Notes under the pieces: generated by a model
What the model was told of the DNA's origin: nothing
Databases searched by the model: none
Seen by the model: only the letters and a program-made list of their open reading frames with translations
Program-made: the position numbers and the translations under genes
DNA from: Thalassoroseus pseudoceratinae
GTDB lineage: Bacteria > Planctomycetota > Planctomycetia > Planctomycetales > Planctomycetaceae
DNA length: 64,000 nt
Assembly (NCBI RefSeq): GCF_011634775.1
Contig: NZ_JAALXT010000002.1
Span: 310,001-374,000, forward strand
Reading direction: 5' to 3'
Shown here: in pieces, positions 8,671 through 17,122 of the stretch
Layout of the letters: the number at the start of each line of letters is the position of its first letter
How positions within the stretch are numbered: the first letter of the stretch is position 1

Positions 8671-8886
8671 AAGGAGACGGCCGGAAGTATAGGCGCTCGC
8701 CCGGAAGAAGCACACACGCGGCTCAATCCGGCTACACTTCCGACCGATCTCCTGAGGAAGGTTGAGTTGTAATCACCCACACATGATTACAACCCTGGAG
8801 AGGAGAGTCGGTCCAGCTTAACGCTTCCGAAAGAGATGTATTGCAAGGGGTGTGCCAGTTCGGTTGGCACACCCCGAACTTTTTCT
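8671..8886 (+). ncRNA. Candidate structured non-coding RNA, family unknown
   Basis: This stretch of about 215 bases between divergent genes folds well and has no reading frame. Helix 1 pairs 8673-8692 with 8732-8752: GGAGA/TCTCC, GG/CC, GGAAGT/ACTTCC and TAG/CTA, separated by small internal loops. Domain 2 is a three-way junction. GGAAG.GTTGAG (8756-8766) pairs with CTTAAC.CTTCC (8817-8828). It encloses a nine-base-pair hairpin TTGTAATCA/TGATTACAA (8767-8792) and a hairpin CTGGA/TCCAG (8795-8816). The end is a strong terminator. GGA motifs recur in the sequence, including GGAGAGGAGAG at and inside the second hairpin, as in CsrA-titrating RNAs. I find none of the signatures of SRP RNA, tmRNA, RNase P or 6S RNA. 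Complementarity is seen directly; expression and function are inferred. Confidence 0.6.
8847..8884 (+). terminator. Terminator of the structured RNA
   Basis: GGGGTGTGCCA (8847-8857) pairs perfectly with TGGCACACCCC (8865-8875) across a seven-base loop. GAAC and TTTTT then follow (T residues at 8880-8884). It is oriented for the plus strand. Confidence 0.85.
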
Positions 8887-9197
8887 TAAGTCACTGTCTA
8901 GCAAGAAGATAAAATTTCTGGCTGATCATGCGCTTCGGCACCAAGCGCGCGATGTGTGCATGAGTCTTGGGCAATTCGTGCCTCGAAATCGCGCCATCGC
9001 TGGCGGGATGAGCATCCCCTGCGAATCGAAGGCGTCGACTGCCAATCAATTTCGCTCACCGCTTGTATAAACCGCGATCAACGGTCTTGCTCGATTGCCA
9101 GAGGAATCCTATGGTTTGAAGAGTCTGAGACGATAACTTCTGCTATTACGGTTATCGTTTCTGGAAGGATTCTCTGTCTTCAACGTTGTCACGGCTC
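8887..9197. other. Intergenic stretch, nothing recognised
   Basis: There are about 310 bases between the RNA terminator and the metallo-beta-lactamase gene. I see no reading frame, repeat or clear promoter box. Confidence 0.35.
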
Positions 9198-9992
9198 ATG
9201 AATCGCACTGGCAATCCACGCGAAATTATTGTTCTCGGCTCGGGTACGAGTGTTGGCGTTCCGGTGATTGGCTGCGAATGCAAGACCTGCATGTCCGACA
9301 ACCCGCGGAACAACCGGATGCGATGCAGTATTGCCATCCCGGTCGGCGAACGTTGGGTGATCGTTGACACGCCGCCGGAAATTCGATTGCAGTTGGTGCG
9401 GGAAAGAATCCCGTTGGTGCACGCAACTTTGTTCACACACGCCCACGCGGATCACATTTTCGGTCTAGACGACTTGCGGATCTGCGGACACCGCATGGAT
9501 GCCCCTGTGCCGTTGTACTGTGAGGAAGCCGTCGAGAAGGCTCTGCGGAAGTCGTATTACTACGCCTTTGGCAAAGAAGCCCCAATCAACCCGCACAAGT
9601 TCGCATTGCCTCGCCTGCGGTTTGAGCGAATCGGTTTAGAACCGTTCGAACTCTTCGGACAAGAAATTCGTCCACTGCGATTGATGCACGGTAAATTACC
9701 AGTGTTGGGGTTCCGAATCGGTGATGTCGCGTATTGCACCGACGTCAGTGAAATCCCCGAAGAAACGTGGCCACACTTGGAAGGCTTGGACACACTCATC
9801 CTCGACGCCCTCCGTCACGAACCGCACACCACGCACTTCAACGTCGAACAGGCGTTGGAAGTCGTCGAACGCTTGAAGCCCAAGCAAACCTTCTTCACGC
9901 ACCTCGCGTGCATGCTCGAATACGAAGAAACCAATGCCGAACTGCCAGACAATGTGGAACTCGCGTACGATGGTTTGCGTGTGCCGTTTTAA
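9198..9992 (+). CDS. MBL-fold metallohydrolase, PhnP-like
   Basis: This 264-residue cytoplasmic metallo-beta-lactamase-fold hydrolase has the zinc motif HAHADH at residues 81-86. A Cys-containing N-terminal segment (GCECKTCMSDNPRNNRMR) is typical of the PhnP/LipB-like phosphodiesterase branch. YCTDVSEIP and ILDALRHEPHTTHFNVEQAL supply the later metal ligands (D and H). Members of this branch cleave cyclic phosphodiesters such as cyclic ribose phosphate, but no phn genes lie nearby, so the substrate is open. The ATG at 9198 is used; a TTG at 9186 is an alternative. The gene stands alone, with an ankyrin gene 48 bases downstream on the same strand. Confidence 0.88.
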   Translation: MNRTGNPREIIVLGSGTSVGVPVIGCECKTCMSDNPRNNRMRCSIAIPVGERWVIVDTPPEIRLQLVRERIPLVHATLFTHAHADHIFGLDDLRICGHRMDAPVPLYCEEAVEKALRKSYYYAFGKEAPINPHKFALPRLRFERIGLEPFELFGQEIRPLRLMHGKLPVLGFRIGDVAYCTDVSEIPEETWPHLEGLDTLILDALRHEPHTTHFNVEQALEVVERLKPKQTFFTHLACMLEYEETNAELPDNVELAYDGLRVPF

Positions 9993-10040
9993 TTCTTGAC
10001 GGTATCGTGCAGCGACTGATTCCACGGTCCGAGGGGCGTG

Positions 10041-11087
10041 ATGGCGAAGAGGAAACGAAAAACACTTCCCAAGGATTTCGAAGCCCTCCTCGAGCGAGGA
10101 GATCTCGCCGAATTGCAAGCAATCTTCGAAAGCTGCGAACTCGATGCTCGTGGCGGCTACGACAAACGACCAGCGCTTGCGTTTGTCGATTGTCCCGACG
10201 AATTAGTCCGTTGGCTGGTCGCAGAGGGGGCGGACCTCAACGCCACGGACAAAAACGGCGATACTCCGCTGCATTCACGCCTTAATTACCGCCGGGGAAA
10301 CGTGGGTGTGTTGCTCGAACTCGGAGCGGACCCCAACAAAGCCGAAAACCGTATGAGACCGCCGCTCTATGTCGCGGTCGAAAAGTATAATGTGACGAAC
10401 GTCCGTGTCCTTCTGGAACATGGTGCTCATGTCGACGGCCCTGAGGAAGCGAAATTCACCCCGCTCGAAGCGGCGTTGGCTGGTCGATCCTACATCGAAG
10501 AGACGGTGGAAATCGCGGAATTGCTCCTTGAGGCCGGGGCCAAGAAGACGCCACGGATGGCCGAGTTTGTCGAGGAGATCGGCAAGCAATTCGAATTCCA
10601 CCGGAGCAGATATAATCCCGAGTCCGTCGATGCCGCGAGTCAGGCTCTCGACAAGCTCTACGAGATTTTTGATGCCACACCGGCTCCTCGTCGGGAAATC
10701 CACGACGGCAAATCTCCGATCACAGTCCAATCAAAGACGTGGCAAAAACGATATGAGGAACTGTGGGAATTGCTTGTTCCCTCAAGTGGCCCCGCAGCTA
10801 CGGTTCAAGGCGAGGTGATCCGCATCGCCGGACGGATCCGGCGTGAACTTGACGGAAACGGGGGGGTGAATTGGGACGCCGAATACAACAAGATGGCGGA
10901 TGCGTTTCTCAAATGCATCGAACAAGGTCGCCCGCTATCGGCCGCGAAACTCAAAGACGCTGCAACGGTCGTCGCTGCGGCGAAACGCAAAAACGTCGAC
11001 CCGACCCCCTTGGTTCAGCTGGCCGTTCGGTGGGTGTTGCAAAACCCCGATCCCATCGAACTGCCACCGACTCCCTACAAACGATAA
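10041..11087 (+). CDS. Ankyrin-repeat protein
   Basis: This 348-residue cytoplasmic protein has a basic N-terminus (MAKRKRKTLPKDFEALLERG) followed by about four ankyrin repeats over roughly residues 15-175. These show as NATDKNGDTPLHSRL, LLELGADPNKAENRMRPPLY, VLLEHGAHV and ELLLEAGAKK. The C-terminal half (about 180-348) is helical, has no motif I recognise, and ends in PPTPYKR. Ankyrin arrays bind other proteins; the partner is unknown. The start is ATG at 10041, directly after a GTG at 10038. The gene follows the MBL gene closely and may be co-transcribed with it. Confidence 0.85.
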   Translation: MAKRKRKTLPKDFEALLERGDLAELQAIFESCELDARGGYDKRPALAFVDCPDELVRWLVAEGADLNATDKNGDTPLHSRLNYRRGNVGVLLELGADPNKAENRMRPPLYVAVEKYNVTNVRVLLEHGAHVDGPEEAKFTPLEAALAGRSYIEETVEIAELLLEAGAKKTPRMAEFVEEIGKQFEFHRSRYNPESVDAASQALDKLYEIFDATPAPRREIHDGKSPITVQSKTWQKRYEELWELLVPSSGPAATVQGEVIRIAGRIRRELDGNGGVNWDAEYNKMADAFLKCIEQGRPLSAAKLKDAATVVAAAKRKNVDPTPLVQLAVRWVLQNPDPIELPPTPYKR

Positions 11088-11159
11088 CACGATCGCAGAA
11101 GTTGCGTAGGCCGGAGTTCGGCACTGCTGCTGATGAGATCGTTCGGTTGAATGGCTGGG

Positions 11160-12077
11160 TCAATTCGCATCGTTGGCTGGCGGAACGAGGACGAGTTCTC
11201 GATACGGACCGACCGTGACGTGACCACTGCATACTACCGAAACCTCGTAGTGGTCTCGCTCTTTGTTCCGAACGAATTGAAGCAACCGCGCCACCACCTC
11301 GTCGATTTCGTACTGCTCTGGCATCGGATGCCATTTTCCACGGTCTCGGTAGTCGAGCAAAAGTTGGTTCCGATAGCGAACCACCTTGAAATCCATGGAC
11401 CACCACGCGGATGAAACCTGATAGACTTGCGAGCGGCCATCACGGATCATGTCCTCGGCAACTGCAAACACACGCTGTCGCAATGCTTCCGCTTCCGGTT
11501 CGTCCCGCGTGATTGTGCTTTCGACGGCGTCCTCAACCCATTGCGCGAAGTCCGGGTGCCGAGAACGCCCATGTTCCGCCACCGCGATGCCGGTTTCCGG
11601 GCAGTGAATGCCAAACTTGGCGGCTAGCCAGTCTCGCAAATCGGCGGCAGAATCCGGGTTTGTCGGAGGTTGATTCAGGTTTGCAGCACCCAAATCATCG
11701 TAGCCGATTCCGAACAACATCAGGAAATCACGAATGTTGTTCGCCAGAACGACGGTCTTGTCGCCTTCGGAGCCGAGAGAAACCACGGGAGCTTTCGAAG
11801 TGTCTGGTCCGGCATACAACCACAGAGCCAAAGGCGACCCGGTGGAATCGGCACCAAACCCGGCGAGTTGGCACCAAGCGTCGGTGCCGTCACCAAACCA
11901 ATGTTTCAGCGCGTTCCCTTCCGGCCGCAATTTCATCAAACCACTGATGGGGTAGCCGGTATCGTCGAGATAATCGCACAACTGACGCAGTTCCGCAGGC
12001 ATCGTAACCCCCGGCGGAAATTCCGCTTCGATGTTGTCCGCTCGTCGCACGAGATACTCGCTTTCACCGAATTGCAA
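11160..12077 (-). CDS. Possible SMI1/KNR4 (SUKH)-like protein
   Basis: This 305-residue cytoplasmic protein has no signal or membrane segment. The middle reads LALWLYAGPDTSKAPVVSLGSEG and then NIRDFLMLFGIGYDDL. This pattern, a strand pair giving a quantity readout followed by a helix with FL.LF..GY, is common in SUKH-fold (SMI1/KNR4) proteins, which include immunity proteins of toxin systems. The C-terminal part, with several WW and aromatic residues, is unassigned. Its start lies one base beyond the stop of hflX on the same strand, so the two are probably co-transcribed. The family call is tentative; treating it as a hypothetical protein would be safe. Confidence 0.6.
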   Translation of the reverse strand: MQFGESEYLVRRADNIEAEFPPGVTMPAELRQLCDYLDDTGYPISGLMKLRPEGNALKHWFGDGTDAWCQLAGFGADSTGSPLALWLYAGPDTSKAPVVSLGSEGDKTVVLANNIRDFLMLFGIGYDDLGAANLNQPPTNPDSAADLRDWLAAKFGIHCPETGIAVAEHGRSRHPDFAQWVEDAVESTITRDEPEAEALRQRVFAVAEDMIRDGRSQVYQVSSAWWSMDFKVVRYRNQLLLDYRDRGKWHPMPEQYEIDEVVARLLQFVRNKERDHYEVSVVCSGHVTVGPYRELVLVPPANDAN

Positions 12078-12078
12078 C

Positions 12079-13413
12079 TCAGCGTTCGGGCTGAATTTCC
12101 AAGTCGCTCAGAACCGCACCCGTGTCGGATCGCAACGTGACCGTCGCGTCTTCGTCCTGCACGGTCTTGAGGAACCGCTTGGGCAGGCGGCACTGCATGA
12201 TCATGCGGTTGTCTTCGTAGGTGGTGTCTTGGACGTCGGCGTGTTCGGCGAGGAAAGAGATTAAGCGACCGTTGCCAACATCGGCTTCGATTTGTGCATC
12301 GAGATAGCCGCCGCTGACACGTTCCGCGACCGTATTCCGAAGACGATCCAACCCTTCACCACTGCGAGCACTCACGCCGATCGCGTCTTGATGCTTACGG
12401 CGAAGCACGTCCACCAGGGAACGGTCTTCGATGGCGTCGACTTTGTTGAGCACGAGCAACACGTTCTCATGTTCGATGCCGATTTCATCGAGCACTTTGT
12501 AGACCGTGTCGATTTGCTCTTCGGCTTCTGGATGACTGGCGTCGACAACATGCAACAACAGTTGAGCTTGTCGAGCTTCTTCCAGCGTGGAACGGAACGA
12601 CGCGACTAAATGGTGTGGCAGGTTCCGCACGAAACCGACGGTGTCACTCAACAACACTTCGCCAAGATTCGGGATGTCCCACTTCCGTGTGCGGGTGTCG
12701 AGCGTGGCGAAGAGTTTGTTCGCGACGTACACATCCGCCCCGGTCAGGGCATTCATCAGCGTACTTTTGCCGGCATTCGTGTAACCGACGAGCGACACCG
12801 TCATTTGGTCATGCCGATTCGCCACCAAGCGTTCGCGTCGGGCGTCGATCTCGCCGAGTTTGCGTTTCAGCTCGGACACACGTCGGTCGAGCAACCGACG
12901 GTCGGTTTCCAACTGCTTTTCCCCCGGTCCACGACCGGCACCGATGCCCCCGCCGATGCGTTCCAAGTGAGTCCACAATCGTTTTAGTCGTGGGCGGAAG
13001 TACAACAGCTGAGCCAACTCAACCTGCAATTTCGCTTCGTGAGTCCGCGCGGAATTGGCGAAGATGTCCAGAATGACTTCACTGCGGTCGACAATGACCG
13101 TCTTCAACGCCTCTTCCAAGTTGCGACCTTGCGCGGGCGTCAAGTTATTGTCGAAGACAACCAACTGAGCATCGGTCGCTTTGACCAAGGTGGCCAATTC
13201 TTCGACTTTCCCGGGGCCAAACGCGGTCGCTGGATGCTTTGTGTCGCGCGTTTGGGCGATTTCACCGACGACTCTCACGCCAGCGGTTTCAACCAGTCCG
13301 CGGATTTCTTCCAAGGCCCGTTCCTTCGGGACCGGGTCACTGGGGTCGAGGACAGCTGCCAAAACGGCGGTTTGATTTTCGACCCGAAGTTCTTCTCGTA
13401 TAGGATTCGCCAA
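12079..13413 (-). CDS. hflX: GTPase HflX
   Basis: This 444-residue ribosome-associated GTPase splits stalled or idle 70S ribosomes. The N-terminal HflX domain reads ARTHEAKLQVELAQL and is followed by the family linker RIGGGIGAGRGPGEKQLETD. The G domain has G1 GYTNAGKST, G3 DTVGFVRNLPHHLV and G4 NKVD. The C-terminal region is of normal length. The ATG at 13413 fits the usual N-terminus. It is the upstream gene of a pair with the SUKH-like gene on the minus strand. Every family hallmark is present, and I see nothing unusual. Confidence 0.96.
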   Translation of the reverse strand: MANPIREELRVENQTAVLAAVLDPSDPVPKERALEEIRGLVETAGVRVVGEIAQTRDTKHPATAFGPGKVEELATLVKATDAQLVVFDNNLTPAQGRNLEEALKTVIVDRSEVILDIFANSARTHEAKLQVELAQLLYFRPRLKRLWTHLERIGGGIGAGRGPGEKQLETDRRLLDRRVSELKRKLGEIDARRERLVANRHDQMTVSLVGYTNAGKSTLMNALTGADVYVANKLFATLDTRTRKWDIPNLGEVLLSDTVGFVRNLPHHLVASFRSTLEEARQAQLLLHVVDASHPEAEEQIDTVYKVLDEIGIEHENVLLVLNKVDAIEDRSLVDVLRRKHQDAIGVSARSGEGLDRLRNTVAERVSGGYLDAQIEADVGNGRLISFLAEHADVQDTTYEDNRMIMQCRLPKRFLKTVQDEDATVTLRSDTGAVLSDLEIQPER

Positions 13414-13467
13414 GTGATTCTCTACTAAATGAGGTCATAATCAGCCCGGCGGCATTCGCCTGGCATG

Positions 13468-13953
13468 TTAGAAAAGTTTGGGTTGGCCAAGTTCACGTCG
13501 GCAAGCCGACCATTGGGCCAGATGAAACGCGAGATGCGTCGTTAGAAGGTGAGCAATGATATGCTCGTTGGTTTTGAGAGGTGAATTCTTCAGAATTCCC
13601 ACGTCATGCGGTGCGTTCAGATGCTCCGCAGAAGCAGACTGAGACAGTTCCCGTAACTCGGCATAGGCCGGAGCAACGGCGGTTAGACAATCGGTCGGGT
13701 CCACATGGGACAACTTCTCCGGCAGATCTTCTGAACGGGGTCCAAATAATGAAAGCCAAGCTTGATGACGGATTTCGCCGCCCAAGATTTGACATCCCAT
13801 CTCCCCGACAATTGCCAAATGACCGGCAATCCAAATCGGCGAATGTCCATGACCGGAAAAACTCCGAGACATTTCGTCAGTCGGGAAATCGTTGGTGAGT
13901 TGCTCAAACATGCCGAGCAAGAAATGGTTCAGAACGATTTCATTGTCGAGCAT
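13468..13953 (-). CDS. DinB-family (YfiT-like) putative metalloenzyme
   Basis: This 161-residue four-helix-bundle protein has the DinB superfamily histidine pattern: WIAGHLA in helix 2, and HLLTTHLAFHLAQWSACR near the end, where two histidines spaced four apart complete the metal triad. Family members include thiol-dependent transferases such as bacillithiol transferases. No cofactor pathway lies nearby to fix a substrate. It has no signal peptide. The gene lies upstream of hflX on the same strand with a 54-base gap, so it may lead that transcript. Confidence 0.8.
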   Translation of the reverse strand: MLDNEIVLNHFLLGMFEQLTNDFPTDEMSRSFSGHGHSPIWIAGHLAIVGEMGCQILGGEIRHQAWLSLFGPRSEDLPEKLSHVDPTDCLTAVAPAYAELRELSQSASAEHLNAPHDVGILKNSPLKTNEHIIAHLLTTHLAFHLAQWSACRRELGQPKLF

Positions 13954-14538
13954 GGGGACCCATATGACAAAGGAGTAAATAGCCTACTGTTAGTGTAGCG
14001 CTCACTCATCCGGGCATCAATAGGTTTCTTGGTAGAGGAATGATTCCGAAAAAAGGTTCGGTGGAAATTCAATAGTAACGGGACGTTGGGACGGTCACGC
14101 GAGTATTGCGTCTATCAAAGAAAGGAACCGAGACGATGCGGGAATCGTCTCGGTCCATTTGGGATTGGAGGCTGAAGAGCCTGATGTGAGGTGTGCAGCC
14201 TGTCTCCACAGGCCGGTGGGTCTGAGTCTCTCTCTTTCTCTCTCACTCGTGGTTCGAACAAAAAGCAGTGCGAGCTACTTTTTGTGAACTTCTGAGTCTC
14301 TCTGCCACGAACATATTGCAGACAGCGTGCCAGAAGTCCGAAAAACATGTCCAAAAGAAGCTGTTTTACTTGGGGTAATTTTACGCAAGTATTTTTGTAG
14401 TAACTTCTTGTGAATTTTCCTGGTGTGTTGTTTTCTCTTTTTGGGTTCCGAATCTCTTTTTGAGATTGTACTTTTTTCAACCAGATTGGTTGAAGATTTT
14501 GCAACAATGACAGTCAAATTGCACACCAAAGGTACAAT
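13954..14538. other. 585-base intergenic stretch with several inverted repeats
   Basis: There is no supportable reading frame. It contains a ten-base-pair hairpin at 14128-14153 (CCGAGACGAT/ATCGTCTCGG). An A/T stem lies at 14252-14289 (GTTC..ACAAAAAG pairing with CTTTTTGT..GAAC). A TCTGAGTCTCTCT repeat occurs at 14221 and again at about 14291. A small stem, AATCTC/GAGATT, at 14451-14467 is followed by CTTTTTT. It could hold an untranslated RNA on the plus strand. I cannot delimit it. Confidence 0.4.
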
Positions 14539-14919
14539 ATGACATCGACAAACAAACAGGATCATGGAAACGAACCGAGCAAGAATATCTTGCGCGGGCA
14601 TTTGCCATTCGAGCACGAGACAACTTTATATGTGTTCGTCAGTGCGTTGGATGTCTTTATGACCTACATCCTGATGCGAACGGGAACGTTTCAGGAGGGA
14701 AACCCGGTGGCCCGCTATTTTTTTGACCGGTGGGGCATGAAGGGGATGATCTACTTCAAATTCGGCATGGTCGCATTTGTGCTCGTGTTGGCACAGATCA
14801 TCGCCACGAAACGCCCGAAAGTCGCCGAATATCTGATCAAATTCGCCACGCTCGTGGTGGGAGGAGTTGTGGTGTACAGCTTCTATCTCTTCTTGCGGCA
14901 TGTCCTGAAAGTGGTGTGA
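14539..14919 (+). CDS. DUF5658-like small membrane protein
   Basis: This 126-residue inner-membrane protein has three to four predicted transmembrane helices: TLYVFVSALDVFMTYILM, then a GN.VA.YF.D.WG linker, then KFGMVAFVLVLAQIIA and FATLVVGGVVVYSFYLF. The sequence LDVFMTYILMRTG.F.EGNPVAR is typical of DUF5658 proteins (first helix, then the E.NP.A motif). The function of that family is unknown. The gene is monocistronic and converges with the phosphatase gene. Confidence 0.75.
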   Translation: MTSTNKQDHGNEPSKNILRGHLPFEHETTLYVFVSALDVFMTYILMRTGTFQEGNPVARYFFDRWGMKGMIYFKFGMVAFVLVLAQIIATKRPKVAEYLIKFATLVVGGVVVYSFYLFLRHVLKVV

Positions 14920-14965
14920 TTCCAACTCCAATAGGTCACAACCTCTTTTTCTGCAGCTAGTTGTG

Positions 14966-16837
14966 TCAAGATGGAGCAGTCGCGGTCCCGTTTTCCAATC
15001 GGCGAAAACAGACCAAACACATGTCATCAGATTGCGGACGACCTTCGCAGAAGCGTTCGACATCCCCGATGATGCCCTGCACCAACTTCTCCGTGTTGGT
15101 CGGCCCCGATGAAATAAACTGACTCAGCAGTCGGGTATCATAGAGATTCTGGGCAGGATCCATCGCCTCGGTAATACCGTCGGTAAACAGGGAAACCGTT
15201 TCGTTGGGTTCGATCGGGATTGTTGTTTCGCGGAAGACCTGGTCCGGTTCGACGCCGAGCGGCATACCGGAAAATCCTTTGCCCACGCCTTCGACTTTGC
15301 CATCGGCACGACGAACCAACGGCAACATGTGCCCAGCATTGGCAATTGTGAGCGTATGAGCCACCGGGTCCAGAACGATCAGCACACAGGTGATGAATCG
15401 GAAACCCAGGCCGCTGGACGTGATTTCGGCGTTCAATCCCGTCATGGCTTCGGCCGGAGACGGGTGCATTAACAAGTGAAATCGTGCGGCGGAGTACAAT
15501 CGCACCATTAGCAACGCTGCCGAAACGCCTTTGCCCGCGACATCGGCGATGGCAATGGCAACGCAATTGTTCGGCAACGGGATATAGTCGAAGTAATCGC
15601 CTCCCACACTTTGAGCTGGTTCGTAGTAGTCGGCAAATTCGTATCCTTCCAATGTCGGCCGATTGTTCGGCAGAAAACCGAACTGAATCCGTGTGGCGAC
15701 TTCCAAATCGCGTTGGACCTCGCGTTGTTGCATCACTTGCTCGTGAAGTCGCGAGTTTTCCACAGCCAACGCGGCCTGCGATGCCATACTCGTGAGCAAA
15801 TCCAAATCGTCTTGAACGAATTGTTCCTGAGTGATCTGAGTGACGATTTGAATGGCACCGAGGGGTTCGCCTTCTTGGGACATCAGCGGAACGCACATCA
15901 TCGATTGAATCCGCAGACTGCGAACGCTTTCGCTGTGACTGAATTCCCGATCACTGATTGCATCGGCACTGAGGATTGCTTCGCCGGTCTCGATGGCCCG
16001 CTCGACCATCGTTCGGCTGTAGATCTCGTCGGATTCCTTGTGAGGCAGCGACGAGCGAGTAGCTTTCACTTGCAGGTTGTCGCTCGCAGGTTCCTTGAGG
16101 AGCACGATGCCGTAACTCGCGCGGGGGAATACCTTGAACAGGCCATCCAACATTTCCTTGAGCACATCATCGAGCCGGACGGCACGAGACAACGCTCGAC
16201 TCATCTCCAAGACCGCACGCAATTTCGCTTCCGGTTTGACGCCCAACCGCAAATCTTGGCTGCTGCGAACGTCGAGTGTGCTGATGATCGACGAACTTTT
16301 TCCGGAGACGCTGTCATCTTCCTCAGGCTGTGAGGGGATTTCTACGGTTTGTCGTGCGGGATTGGAATGCACATCGGAATCGCTGGAAACGACTCGGCTG
16401 GCCAGGGTTGTGTCGTCTTTGACTGGCTGATCGCTGGTCGGCAAATCGGTGTGGAATCGAAACAGGATTCCGCAGACTTTGACTTCGTCACTATCGCGGA
16501 GTTCGGTACGCCCCTCGACCCGATCTCCGTTGAGATACGTGTAATTCCGACTTCGCAAATCCTCGAGATAGAAATGCCCATGCGTTTCGAGAACTTGGGC
16601 ATGATGCCGGCTGACGGAGGCATCGTCGAGGATGACCTGACAATTAGGGTGTCGACCGAGAACGGTCCGTTCGCCGTGCAGTTCCAGGATCTGACCGGGA
16701 ACGGCTCCTTTGACGACTTTGAGAAAAGCCACTGTGAATTCCGTCGTCTGAGTGGATCGTCGCGGAATCGCCAGGCTGCGAACGGAACCCGAAACGCGGT
16801 CTGACGGATGAATACCACGATTGATCTTAACGGCCAT
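14966..16837 (-). CDS. FHA-GAF-PP2C (SpoIIE/RsbU-like) serine phosphatase
   Basis: This 623-residue cytoplasmic signalling protein has three modules. An FHA domain at about 35-135 (VLGRHPNCQVILDDASVSRHHAQV, then LRSRNYTYLNG) binds phosphothreonine peptides. A GAF sensor domain lies at about 210-370 (SMMCVPLMSQEGEPLGAIQI). A SpoIIE-type PP2C phosphatase at about 385-615 has GGDYFDYIPLP, IADVAGKGVSAALLMV, NAGHMLPLV and FTDGITEA; its aspartates bind the catalytic metals. The expected substrate is a phosphorylated STAS protein in a partner-switching pathway. A lone STAS gene lies at 4543-4875, but pairing them is inference. The N-terminal 30 residues are poorly conserved in style, so the true start could be slightly downstream. 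Confidence 0.92.
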   Translation of the reverse strand: MAVKINRGIHPSDRVSGSVRSLAIPRRSTQTTEFTVAFLKVVKGAVPGQILELHGERTVLGRHPNCQVILDDASVSRHHAQVLETHGHFYLEDLRSRNYTYLNGDRVEGRTELRDSDEVKVCGILFRFHTDLPTSDQPVKDDTTLASRVVSSDSDVHSNPARQTVEIPSQPEEDDSVSGKSSSIISTLDVRSSQDLRLGVKPEAKLRAVLEMSRALSRAVRLDDVLKEMLDGLFKVFPRASYGIVLLKEPASDNLQVKATRSSLPHKESDEIYSRTMVERAIETGEAILSADAISDREFSHSESVRSLRIQSMMCVPLMSQEGEPLGAIQIVTQITQEQFVQDDLDLLTSMASQAALAVENSRLHEQVMQQREVQRDLEVATRIQFGFLPNNRPTLEGYEFADYYEPAQSVGGDYFDYIPLPNNCVAIAIADVAGKGVSAALLMVRLYSAARFHLLMHPSPAEAMTGLNAEITSSGLGFRFITCVLIVLDPVAHTLTIANAGHMLPLVRRADGKVEGVGKGFSGMPLGVEPDQVFRETTIPIEPNETVSLFTDGITEAMDPAQNLYDTRLLSQFISSGPTNTEKLVQGIIGDVERFCEGRPQSDDMCLVCFRRLENGTATAPS

Positions 16838-16956
16838 TTCCCGATTCGGTCAATCATGGTTGGGTTTCTTCTCGTATGGTTGCCCCGTTTTCCATGGGGT
16901 TTCACTAGGGCGTCGATGGGTTCTGCCGCGAACTGGGAAGTTGTCAAAAAAATGTC

Positions 16957-16985
16957 TTGACCCGTTTTGCGGACCGACTTATAGT
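16957..16985 (+). promoter_or_regulatory. Sigma-70-type promoter of the LptD-like gene
   Basis: TTGACC (16957-16962) and TATAGT (16980-16985) are separated by exactly 17 bases, a near-consensus housekeeping promoter. It would give a 5' leader of about 130 bases before the start at 17123. That leader contains a GC-rich inverted stretch (GGGCTGGCTCGCCCAGC). Confidence 0.7.
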
Positions 16986-17122
16986 CCCGCCCCTTTCAAT
17001 CTATCGAGAGGGCTGGCTCGCCCAGCGGGACGTTGAATGCCGTCGTCAGGATGACACCGCAATCAACAGGACGAGCTTCGCCAAACTGACTCACTCTATG
17101 TTTCTTCATCGGATTCCAGGGA

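Noticed and set aside
8671-8886. SRP, 6S, tmRNA or RNase P RNA
   Set aside because: The SRP apical motif, the tmRNA ends, the RNase P core and the 6S closing stem are all absent.
8671-8886. A riboswitch for the MBL gene
   Set aside because: The terminator ends the RNA about 320 bases before the gene, and I see no alternative antiterminator pairing reaching the gene start.
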